The position numbers were made by a program, and so were the translations under genes. From Rivularia sp. PCC 7116 (GTDB taxonomy: Bacteria; Cyanobacteriota; Cyanobacteriia; Cyanobacteriales; Nostocaceae): a stretch of 64,000 nucleotides of DNA. The notes beneath the pieces were generated by a model. It had not been told where the DNA came from. It searched no databases and saw only the letters and a program-made list of their open reading frames with translations. Location: assembly GCF_000316665.1 (NCBI RefSeq), contig NC_019678.1, positions 6,014,001-6,078,000 of the forward strand, read 5' to 3'. Positions 36,061 through 44,716 of the stretch are shown here, one piece after another (the first letter of the stretch is position 1; the number at the start of each line of letters is the position of its first letter).

Positions 36061-39000
36061 TTAGAATATATCGGCAGCTTCAAAGGCAAGACTAGCAAAG
36101 GATACTTGATTATTACTATTCCATTGGCTAGCATTCCAGTCAATTTTATTGGTATTAAAACCAGTAGGGATATCTTGATTAGTAACGTTATCAATTAGTA
36201 CAAGTCCTATATTCTCAAAGCGGTCAACCCGCTCAACTTCTTTACCCGCAACAAACCAGTCTTTAAGAATAAGAGCATCATCAGAATTGCCGTTGTAGGA
36301 AACTTTCAAATCATTGTTATCCTTACTGAAACTGAGATTCAAACCACCGAACAGCAATCTATCTTCGCTGCTATCATCCCCTTCATTATTAATTGTTGTA
36401 TCACCAGATTGGGTTAAGCCGTCAAAGAGATATTTATCATTCCCTTCTCCACCACTGAAGGTATTATTTTCCCCTCCAGCAAAGAGCCAGTCATCCCCGG
36501 CACCAGCATCTAAGGTATTACCACCTTGAACAATGGGATTACCATTTTTGTCTTTCTTACCAGGTTGGTAGCTGACTCCAATTAAGAAGTCCTTGTCATC
36601 TCCACCTCTAATGGTGTTTTTGTATCCCAATCCTAGCAAAATATCTACTCCATTACCCCCATCAATGGTGTTTTTTCTTCCCGCAGCGATGAGCGTATCA
36701 TTATCGTTATTTCCATATACTACGTTAGACGAACCAGCAGTGAAAACTAGATCGTCTCCATCACCACCTTTAACAATGTTGGTTTTACCACCACTCAATA
36801 CTAAATCCTTACCTTCGCCACCAGTAATGGTGTTTGTATTCCCTCCACTGACGAGAATATCATCTCCCCTGTCACCACTAATGAGATTAAGTTTACCTCC
36901 AGCAAATATGAGGTCGCCGTTGTCTTCTAGGAATTTAAACTGAAACCTTTGAGGTAGATTAAAGCTGATATCTGGTAGTGTAAAGTTGAGTGAAGGAAGA
37001 GAAAGGCTTGGCAGAGCAATTGAAGGAATATTTAAGCCAGGAAGATCGGGAAGATTTATATCGGGAATTAAAGCGGAAATGTCAGGAAGGTTGGGAAGTC
37101 CAATGCTAGGTAGATTAAAGTTTGGTAAGCTGGGAAAACTAAAGTCACCAAAATCAGGTAGGTGGAAGTCAAAGTCAAAATCAAAGCTGAGGTCAGGTAA
37201 AAGACTATCAATACTAACACTAATGTCACTGAGGCTGAAATCGGAAATATAGTCGCCAAAGACAAAGTTGTGAAGACCTCCTACAACCGCAATATCTTGT
37301 CCCAAGCCGCCCACAACAGCATTTTTCATACCCAGTGTCACCAGGGTATCATTACCAGAGACAGGGGCAGTAGCAATATCTGCGGCTGACTTAATAGCAT
37401 CACTGAGTTTGAAGTCTGTAACTTTGTCAAGTACTGCATCGGCTCCAGCACTCAATACTTCACCAGTTTGGAAGACGGCAGAAATACTCTCAGCAATGAT
37501 GGGGTCGAGTGAGTCACCAAAAGCAATGTTTCCTTTACCTAGAGCGATGACAATATCGTCATTTCCACCGGCAATCATGGCATTTACCATACCCACAGCA
37601 CCGATGGTATCTTTGCTATCTCCCCAAGAGGTGATGATGTTTTGAGACGAACCACCAGTTATGGTTGATGTACCGTCTCCTATTTTGGTAATCAGATTTC
37701 CTGCACCTAAAGCCATTAAAGTATCATTCCCATAGCCTACTTTGGTGAGAATGTTAAAAGCTCCATGAGCAACCATAGTGCTGTCGCCATTAGCAAGTTT
37801 GGCGAAGACATTTAGACCAGCACCACCAGTTATACCTTCCGTACCATCACCAGTTTTAATGAAGACATTACCACCACCTAAACCTGTCATACTTTCGTAA
37901 TAGCCACCAGAACTATGGATAACATTGGCAAACCCTGCAACCGTTACATTATCGGTTCCGGAACCAGCTAAAACAACATTTGCACCACCATAGGAGTTAA
38001 TAGTATCATCACCAGTTCCACCGTTAACAAAATTCACCCCACCATAGGCATCAATAGAATCATTACCAGAGTCGCCATAAATGAAACTTGCACCACTGTA
38101 GGAATTGATATCATCATTACCAGAACCACCGTGAAGAGAAACAGCGATCGCATAGGCATTCATGGTATCATTACCGCCTTCCCCATAAGCAACACCACCA
38201 CCAACCATATTAATGGTGTGTCCTGTGCTATTACTCTTTTTGTAGGGAGAAGGAATGTATTCCAAGTAGTATTTTAACCACCAGTCACCAAGTAAATCAC
38301 CAATTCCTTCTGCAACTGTTTTGGCTGCATCCTCAGTAAAATCGGCTATATCCCCAGCAATTCCTTCAAACGTATCAGCAACATCAGTAGCAGCATCTAC
38401 AACCGCATTACCAAGACTGTTAAATGCACCAGTGATATTACCAAAAAATCCGCTTTTCCACCAGCTACTGTGGGGCTTTTCCCATACAGTAGGCAGCTTT
38501 TGAATAATGAAGCCATCTTTGCCATCACCATCGAAATCTCCAGTGATAACATTGCTACCAGCATAATAATAGGGATGATTGCCACTAGGACCACGCAAAA
38601 CATAGTAGCCCCTCATGTCATTGGCTTGGAGCAAATTACCTTGACTGGTGAATGTGCCATCTCCATTGGAAATCAAAACTTGGGCACTGTTTATTTCATC
38701 AGAACCTGCACCACCTTCTTCTCGACGAATAAAATCATCACGACCATCTCCATTAAAATCTAGTACGGAGATAGTTGCAGCACCTCTTCCCCATAATCCT
38801 AGGCTGCTACCAATATCCCTGGTGTAAGTAAAATTGCCATCCCCATTGGAAAGATAAACTACAGCATCATTGATACCATTTGCCCCACGTTTTTTATAGC
38901 GAATAAAATCATCTTTTCGATCTCCATTGAAATCTCCAACCACAATTTCAGCTTCATGCCCAAGTAAATAAAGACCACTGATATCGCTAGTGTAAGTAAA

Positions 39001-41874
39001 ATTGCCATCTCCATTGGAAAGATAAACTACAGCATCATTACTTCTATCACCGTGTTGTTCTTGGCGAATGAAGTCATCTTTGCCATCTCCGTTAAAATCA
39101 CCCACCACGATATCAGTTACATGTCCAGGTAAATGAAGACCACTGATATTACTTTGATAACGAAATGTACCGTCGCCATTAGATAACATGACAACAGTGT
39201 AATTGGCTCCATTTTTAGCCTGCCGAATAATGTCATCACGACCATCCCCATCAAAATCTCCAATCAGGAGATCGTAAACATCGAAGCGAAATCCAATATC
39301 TAAGATTCCTTTTTTACTGAAAGTTCCATCTCCATTAGCAAGATGAACCTCTGGATGATAGCCTGTACGGATTATGTCATCAATACCATCGCCATTAAAA
39401 TCACCGGACACCATAGAATGGGTAGGAGTCACATTGAATCTGGCATGATCCCATGAACTCACCTGAATTAATTGATGGGCATTTCCTAGGGGTTCAGTTA
39501 AATCAATACCTGTGAATAGAGAGCCACCATCGTAAAGTTTCACCCCAAGTTTCGTGGGATTTTTAGCTAAAACTAAATTATGGTTGTTAACACTAACATC
39601 TTCAGCAGAGTTGTTGTCAAAATTCCAATATCCTAATAAATTACTTTCATTTCCTTGCAGAGATTTATACATAGTTTGCTGAATCTCTGCTTGGGTCTTA
39701 GCTTTATTCCAGACACGAACTTCATCAATATCTCCGCGAAAATATTTACTATTGGAATGGGGGGCATAACCTATATGAAGATGGTTATTGTAGGTTATTG
39801 GTGATGCTCCTCCCGTTCCTACTCCAACAAATTGACCATTAACATATAACCTTTGCTGATTCAAACTACCATCAATGACATGGGCGACATGATGCCAATT
39901 TCCATCTGCTAAATTTTGTCCATGAGCAGTAACATAATTTAGAGAATCATTGAAGTTATTGGCATGGAGAATACCATTTTGTAAAAAGATAGCTCTATCT
40001 GGGTTCGCAGAACCAATAATGGAGAAAATACCTGCATTGGGGTCAGTTGTGCGGAACCATAGTTCATGGGTGACGTTAGTTGCTGGTTCACTAAGAATTG
40101 TATGAGCAGATTCATAAAAGTTTGTCCCCACATTCAAAGACAGGGTATGGTTCATATGCCCTGAAGGTGGTTCCACCACAACATCATTCACATCAATATC
40201 CACATAAAGGTTATCAAGTGACTGATTAACATCCGTTGTTTGAACTTTAAGCTGGTGGAATTTATCTGCCTCGTAGTCTAGAAAATTGTAATTAGCAACT
40301 TTTATTTCTCCAGTATGCCGATTAATAGCAAAAATACCTTGCTCATTACCAGCCAGGATTTTATACTTATTGATTCCTGATGTTGCAATTGTACCAACTA
40401 CAGAGCCATTGATACTATTTTCATTGATATTAAAACGGTGTCTACCTAACATTTGGCTAACTTCGGCAGATTCTTTTATTAAATAGCCTAGCTGAACTTC
40501 ACCAACACCATGTTGAACTAAACCCCATCTCTGTCCTCCAAAATTAATGCCTGTAGATGAGTGAACATCAATGCTTGCCAGTTCGCCATTATTAAAAACA
40601 TTAGCTAAATCATCTTTCCCATCATCATTAAAGTCACCAGTAATCCATTTTTGAGCATCCCAAAACCCCCCTTGTTGATTCGCCCAGTGCTGTATTCCAA
40701 AGTTACTACCACTGGATAAATGAACATCAATATTAGCTCCACCAGCATTGTTAAAAACTTTAGCTAAATCGTCTTTACCATCCCCATTGAAGTCTCCACT
40801 AACCCACTTTTGACTATCCCAAAATCCCCCTTGCTGATATGCCCAGTGCTGTATTCCAAAGTTACTACCACTGGATAAATGAACATCAATATTAGCTCCA
40901 CCAGCATTATTAAAAACATTAGCTAAATCATCTTTACCATCACCATTGAAGTCACCACTAATCCACTTTTGAGCATCCCAAAATCCACCTTGGGCTGCTG
41001 CCCAGTGTTGCATCGCGAAGCTACCACCATTGGAGATATGGGTATCAATGTAGGCTAAACCACCAACACCAAAAGCTTTAGCTAAATCGTCTTTACCATC
41101 CCCATTGAAGTCGCCACTAACCCACTTTTGAGCATCCCAAAATCCACCTTGCTGAGTAGCCCATTTGTGGATACCAAAACTATTACCATTGGATAAATGA
41201 ACATCAAGACTAGCTAAACCACGGTCATTAAAAGCTTTAGCTAAATCGTCTTTACCATCACCATTGAAGTCACCAATAACCCACTGCTGTTCATCCCAAT
41301 ATCCACCTTGCTGAGTCGCCCATCTGTGCATCACAAATTTGTCACCACGGGATAGGAAAACATCAATACTAGCTTGTCCAGCATCATTGAAAATTCTCGC
41401 TAGGTCATCTTTTCCATCTCCGTTAAAATCCCCTTGCAAAAACTTAACTTGCTCCAGAGTTGGAATTGTTGTGGTGGTGACAGGGGAGCCTGAATAGCTA
41501 TTAGCGAATAGAACAGAACCGCTTAAAGCAGTACCATTTTTGAATAAATTTTTATTAGCATTGAAAGTAATGCGATCGCCGTTTGATAAACCTGGGTTAT
41601 TTATCGCACCATCTTCAATCAGGAAAAAACCGAGTTTTACCGCTCCTACGGGTAATTCTTCCTTTTTTATAGATATACTTTGTCGGTTACTCTCGTTGGT
41701 GACATCAGCATAGACAATTCTGCCTTCAATATAGTTACCATAAGCATCTAAAAAGTAGTAACCCAAAGAAGCACGCCTTCTAGCACCTGCTGTGAGTTTA
41801 TCTGGATCGATAATTATATCTTCGGTAACACCAACCTGAAAAAGACCATCACTATCAGGAGTTAATAATTTCAT
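36061..41874 (-). CDS. Giant secreted FG-GAP / cadherin-like / LamG / RTX protein
   Basis: A 1937-residue acidic protein. In order it has a DUF4114-like N-terminus (about 1-125); six FG-GAP units with a 54-residue period (GDFNGDGKDDLAKVFNN, about 145-465); a cadherin-like domain (about 475-570); a LamG/concanavalin-like domain (about 575-780; ELWFRTTD, LLGYWNFDN); and a second FG-GAP set (about 810-1130). A short helical linker follows, then RTX-like glycine/asparagine repeats (about 1215-1850), broken at about 1550-1645 by a Leu/Pro/Asp-rich segment with a PxLxLP-like rhythm. No signal peptide is present, so type I secretion through the C-terminus is expected. It is probably a surface or extracellular adhesin or matrix protein. 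The nearly identical 162-base repeats at about 40600-41430 indicate recent duplication. No secretion genes nearby. Confidence 0.88.
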   Translation of the reverse strand: MKLLTPDSDGLFQVGVTEDIIIDPDKLTAGARRRASLGYYFLDAYGNYIEGRIVYADVTNESNRQSISIKKEELPVGAVKLGFFLIEDGAINNPGLSNGDRITFNANKNLFKNGTALSGSVLFANSYSGSPVTTTTIPTLEQVKFLQGDFNGDGKDDLARIFNDAGQASIDVFLSRGDKFVMHRWATQQGGYWDEQQWVIGDFNGDGKDDLAKAFNDRGLASLDVHLSNGNSFGIHKWATQQGGFWDAQKWVSGDFNGDGKDDLAKAFGVGGLAYIDTHISNGGSFAMQHWAAAQGGFWDAQKWISGDFNGDGKDDLANVFNNAGGANIDVHLSSGSNFGIQHWAYQQGGFWDSQKWVSGDFNGDGKDDLAKVFNNAGGANIDVHLSSGSNFGIQHWANQQGGFWDAQKWITGDFNDDGKDDLANVFNNGELASIDVHSSTGINFGGQRWGLVQHGVGEVQLGYLIKESAEVSQMLGRHRFNINENSINGSVVGTIATSGINKYKILAGNEQGIFAINRHTGEIKVANYNFLDYEADKFHQLKVQTTDVNQSLDNLYVDIDVNDVVVEPPSGHMNHTLSLNVGTNFYESAHTILSEPATNVTHELWFRTTDPNAGIFSIIGSANPDRAIFLQNGILHANNFNDSLNYVTAHGQNLADGNWHHVAHVIDGSLNQQRLYVNGQFVGVGTGGASPITYNNHLHIGYAPHSNSKYFRGDIDEVRVWNKAKTQAEIQQTMYKSLQGNESNLLGYWNFDNNSAEDVSVNNHNLVLAKNPTKLGVKLYDGGSLFTGIDLTEPLGNAHQLIQVSSWDHARFNVTPTHSMVSGDFNGDGIDDIIRTGYHPEVHLANGDGTFSKKGILDIGFRFDVYDLLIGDFDGDGRDDIIRQAKNGANYTVVMLSNGDGTFRYQSNISGLHLPGHVTDIVVGDFNGDGKDDFIRQEQHGDRSNDAVVYLSNGDGNFTYTSDISGLYLLGHEAEIVVGDFNGDRKDDFIRYKKRGANGINDAVVYLSNGDGNFTYTRDIGSSLGLWGRGAATISVLDFNGDGRDDFIRREEGGAGSDEINSAQVLISNGDGTFTSQGNLLQANDMRGYYVLRGPSGNHPYYYAGSNVITGDFDGDGKDGFIIQKLPTVWEKPHSSWWKSGFFGNITGAFNSLGNAVVDAATDVADTFEGIAGDIADFTEDAAKTVAEGIGDLLGDWWLKYYLEYIPSPYKKSNSTGHTINMVGGGVAYGEGGNDTMNAYAIAVSLHGGSGNDDINSYSGASFIYGDSGNDSIDAYGGVNFVNGGTGDDTINSYGGANVVLAGSGTDNVTVAGFANVIHSSGGYYESMTGLGGGNVFIKTGDGTEGITGGAGLNVFAKLANGDSTMVAHGAFNILTKVGYGNDTLMALGAGNLITKIGDGTSTITGGSSQNIITSWGDSKDTIGAVGMVNAMIAGGNDDIVIALGKGNIAFGDSLDPIIAESISAVFQTGEVLSAGADAVLDKVTDFKLSDAIKSAADIATAPVSGNDTLVTLGMKNAVVGGLGQDIAVVGGLHNFVFGDYISDFSLSDISVSIDSLLPDLSFDFDFDFHLPDFGDFSFPSLPNFNLPSIGLPNLPDISALIPDINLPDLPGLNIPSIALPSLSLPSLNFTLPDISFNLPQRFQFKFLEDNGDLIFAGGKLNLISGDRGDDILVSGGNTNTITGGEGKDLVLSGGKTNIVKGGDGDDLVFTAGSSNVVYGNNDNDTLIAAGRKNTIDGGNGVDILLGLGYKNTIRGGDDKDFLIGVSYQPGKKDKNGNPIVQGGNTLDAGAGDDWLFAGGENNTFSGGEGNDKYLFDGLTQSGDTTINNEGDDSSEDRLLFGGLNLSFSKDNNDLKVSYNGNSDDALILKDWFVAGKEVERVDRFENIGLVLIDNVTNQDIPTGFNTNKIDWNASQWNSNNQVSFASLAFEAADIF

Positions 41875-42361
41875 ATTAAAATAATTTTTATAGGAATGAA
41901 AACAATTTAATTATGCTAACTTTTTAAATTAACGTCAATTCAAAGGTTGTTTAGATTGTATGTTGACAAAAACAGTACTTTGCGACAATTAATATTTAAC
42001 AATATAGAATCTTTAAATTGCTTATGTGAAATTACTTATTATTGTTTTGGCGTACAAACAAAACTAATTTTTTTTTATAGCAATCCTATATGAGTGGTGA
42101 GAAAGATAGGTGCGAGAAACCCGGTTTTTTGGAAAAACCGGGTTTCTCAGATCTCACAAATGATTTAGGAATGCTATATATATTTATTGGTTGAGATGTT
42201 TTCGAGTTACCCCACCATAAGCCATTTGAGTGTAATTGTTCCGTTACCGGAACAGTTGCACGCTCAACCGGAATAATCCTAAAGCCTTATTACTAATTAA
42301 TGCGTAATCGTTCTAATAACTGGTCGGAAAAACCGCCCGAGACATAAAGTCTTGGGTGTAA
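41875..42361. other. Intergenic region containing a MITE-like element
   Basis: Probable promoter region of the giant RTX gene on the minus strand, followed by the palindromic element at 42076-42179. Between 42190 and 42360 no coding frame was recognised on either strand. Confidence 0.5.
42076..42179. repeat. MITE-like palindromic element
   Basis: Terminal inverted repeats TATAGCAATCCTA (42076-42088) and TAGGAATGCTATA (42167-42179; 12 of 13 match) enclose a central hairpin with GAGAAACCCGGTTTTT arms (42114-42129, 42133-42148). The central hairpin and left end recur at 17474-17547. The size of 104 bases with inverted ends and no gene fits a miniature transposable element. Confidence 0.65.
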
Positions 42362-42563
42362 AAGTAGTTGGCAGTTTTTCCTTTATATTGCCGGATTTTT
42401 ACAGGTCAAAACTTATCAGCTATTTGGATGCAATATCTAACAGCTTACGGAGCTTTGAATTATTACGGTCAGATGAAGGCTGGGAATTATGTGGTAATTA
42501 CAGCAGCTAGTAGTAGTGTGGGTTACTCCGCAATTGAGCTTTTTATTTATCCGAATACCTGAA
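42362..42563 (+). pseudogene. Remnant of a medium-chain alcohol dehydrogenase/quinone reductase
   Basis: One open stretch reads FTGQNLSAIWMQYLTAYGAL then NYYGQMKAGNYVVITAASSS-VG, which is the region around the nucleotide-binding site of a zinc-type MDR dehydrogenase. Neither the N-terminal catalytic domain nor the rest of the Rossmann fold is present, and the frame ends a few codons later. It sits immediately before an intact MDR gene, but the sequence is from a different subfamily, so it is a leftover rather than a duplicate of that gene. Confidence 0.65.
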
Positions 42564-42683
42564 AGTAGTTCTTTTTAATATTGCAAAAATTTACAGATTT
42601 TGCTGTTTAAAAAGCAGATTGAAAATAATGCCCTAAACTACGACCAAGAAAAGCATAAGTCAAATGATTCAAAGGTACTAACA

Positions 42684-43688
42684 ATGACCAAAAAATTAAT
42701 GCAGGCTGCTTATTATGAAAAACAAGGAGCAGCAAAAAATGTAATTCAATATCAACAAATGCCAATACCACAACCCGGTGCTGGTGAAGTGCGAGTTAAA
42801 ATCCATGCTTCCGGTGTCAATCCATCGGATACGAAATCCCGTGCTGGTTGGGGTGGTATTGAGAAGAAATTTGAAAGAGTTATTCCCCATCAAGATGGTG
42901 CAGGGGTAATTGAAAGCGTTGGTGAAAACGTCGATAAATCTCGTGTTGGTGAACGAGTTTGGATTTTTGAGGGGCAATTAGGAAGAGCTTTCGGTACGGG
43001 TGCGGAATATATTGTCATACCTAGTGAAAAAGCGATTATCCTACCAGATAATACCAGCTTCGCCGAAGGTGCTTGTTTAGGTGTTCCTGCAATGACCGCT
43101 CATCGTACTATTTTCGCAGATGGTGCTGTTGAAGGGCAAACGATATTAGTAACTGGGGGAGCCGGAGCGGTAGGAAACTATGCCATACAGTGGGGAAAAT
43201 ATGGTGGTGCTACCGTAATTACCACCGTCAGCAGTCCTGAAAAAGCCAAAATAGCCGAAGTTGCCGGTGCAGATTACATCATTAACTATAAAACAGAAGA
43301 TGTAGTTAAAAGAATTCAAGAAATTACTGGTAAAAAGCGGGGAATCAATCGTATTGTTGATGTTGATTTTAGTCAGAATATAAATGTAGCCGATGCAGTT
43401 TTGCGTACTAACGGTGGAGTAGCGATGTATTCAGCCAATCCAGATGATGCTCCTGCTTTACCAATTTTGTCGTTAATGCTGAGGAATATTGTTATTCGTA
43501 CAATATTGGTTTATACAATGCCGCAAGATGCAAAAGAAGCAGCGATTAAGGATATTACAGCTGCATTAAAAGCCGGTAAATTGCATCATAATATTGCTCA
43601 ACTATTTTCCTTAACTGAATTAGCATCCGCTCACGAAGCTCAAGATAGCGGCAAGATGATTGGTAAAGCAATTGTAGAAATTTCTTAA
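42684..43688 (+). CDS. NADPH:quinone reductase (zinc-independent MDR family)
   Basis: A 334-residue quinone oxidoreductase. It has the N-terminal GroES-like domain (IPQPGAGEVRVKIHASGVNP, SDTKSRAGW) and the NADPH-binding Rossmann domain with VTGGAGAVGNYAIQWGKY. No catalytic zinc ligands are present, as in QOR/zeta-crystallin. The ATG at 42684 (MTKKLMQAAYYEKQ) is chosen because it begins the domain and has AAAGG just upstream; the open frame extends 28 codons further to 42600 without conserved sequence. It is followed by an aldo/keto reductase on the same strand; both probably act in detoxification of carbonyls or quinones. Confidence 0.88.
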   Translation: MTKKLMQAAYYEKQGAAKNVIQYQQMPIPQPGAGEVRVKIHASGVNPSDTKSRAGWGGIEKKFERVIPHQDGAGVIESVGENVDKSRVGERVWIFEGQLGRAFGTGAEYIVIPSEKAIILPDNTSFAEGACLGVPAMTAHRTIFADGAVEGQTILVTGGAGAVGNYAIQWGKYGGATVITTVSSPEKAKIAEVAGADYIINYKTEDVVKRIQEITGKKRGINRIVDVDFSQNINVADAVLRTNGGVAMYSANPDDAPALPILSLMLRNIVIRTILVYTMPQDAKEAAIKDITAALKAGKLHHNIAQLFSLTELASAHEAQDSGKMIGKAIVEIS

Positions 43689-43788
43689 TTACTTCTTTAT
43701 CAATCTCAGATCGCTAATATCTCTCCCTACCTCTTACCTCTGCGCTCTCTGCGGTTATTTACTCCTAATCTTCTATACAAACAAAACC

Positions 43789-44664
43789 ATGAGCCCAACA
43801 AAATCAATTTCTCAAACATTTACAATAGCCAACGATTTAACAGTAAACCGTATTGGTTACGGAGCAATGCGACTTACCGGAAAACCGGGAAATTTCGGTC
43901 CTTATGCAGATTGGGAAGCCGGAGAAAAACTTTTACAACGTGCGGTGGAATTAGGTGTAAACTTTATCGACACAGCAGAAGCTTACGGTCCCGGTTACAA
44001 CGAAGAAATCATTGCTTCAGCTTTATACCCTTACAAAGAAGGAATCGCGATCGCAACAAAAGGAGGGATAAATAAACCCGCTCCCGATAACATTAAAGCC
44101 GATGGAAGTCCGGAATTTCTCCGTCGTGGTGTTGAAGGAAGTTTGAAAAGATTGAAATTAGAACAAATCGATTTATATCAATTGCATCGTCCAGATTCTA
44201 AAGTACCGTTTTCCGAATCAATCGGTGCATTAGCAGAATTGAAGCAAGAAGGAAAAATTCGTCATATTGGTATATCTAACGTAAATTTAGAACAAATTAA
44301 AGAAGCCAGAAATATTGTTGAAATTGCTTCAGTACAGAATCGGTTTAGCATTACCAACCGAGAGAAGGAAGACACATTAAATTACTGTTCCGATAACGGA
44401 ATAGCCTTTCTTCCCTACGGCTCCTTAGATGCTCATCCTTTGAAACAAGGGGCACCTATTGCCAATGCAAAAGGTATTATTGCCGATATTGCTCGGAAAT
44501 ATCAAGTTAAACCCAATCAAATAGCTTTAGCTTGGTTATTGCATCGCTACCCTAACGTTATTTTGATTCCGGGGACAACAACTATTGCTCATGTTGAAGA
44601 GAATATTAAAGCAGGGGAAATTCAATTGACGGATGATGAAATGAAAGCTTTGAATGCGATGTGA
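43789..44664 (+). CDS. Aldo/keto reductase
   Basis: A 291-residue (beta/alpha)8 barrel oxidoreductase. The catalytic tetrad is D61 (NFIDTAEAYG), Y66, K91 (IATKGG) and H133 (YQLHRPD). The NADPH-binding end is LIPGTTTIAHVEENIKA. The substrate is an aldehyde or ketone that cannot be specified. The gene lies 100 bases after the quinone reductase and may share its transcript. Confidence 0.93.
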   Translation: MSPTKSISQTFTIANDLTVNRIGYGAMRLTGKPGNFGPYADWEAGEKLLQRAVELGVNFIDTAEAYGPGYNEEIIASALYPYKEGIAIATKGGINKPAPDNIKADGSPEFLRRGVEGSLKRLKLEQIDLYQLHRPDSKVPFSESIGALAELKQEGKIRHIGISNVNLEQIKEARNIVEIASVQNRFSITNREKEDTLNYCSDNGIAFLPYGSLDAHPLKQGAPIANAKGIIADIARKYQVKPNQIALAWLLHRYPNVILIPGTTTIAHVEENIKAGEIQLTDDEMKALNAM

Positions 44665-44670
44665 ATTTGA

Positions 44671-44716
44671 TAATTGAATTTATCGTGGTAATTTATAACC
44701 ACAATAAATTCAATTA
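44671..44716. terminator. Bidirectional terminator between convergent genes
   Basis: Arms TAATTGAATTTAT (44671-44683) and ATAAATTCAATTA (44704-44716), plus an inner GTGGT/ACCAC, form an 18-bp stem. It lies directly between the ends of the aldo/keto reductase and the WD40 ATPase and overlaps the stop of the latter. Confidence 0.7.

Noticed and set aside
36314-38763. Plus-strand open frames opposite the RTX gene
   Set aside because: They mirror the repetitive codon pattern of the giant minus-strand gene (Pro/Ser-rich shadow frames).
42362-42563. Plus-strand dehydrogenase fragment as the real N-terminus of the following quinone reductase
   Set aside because: The following gene has its own complete GroES-like and Rossmann domains, and the fragment belongs to another MDR subfamily.
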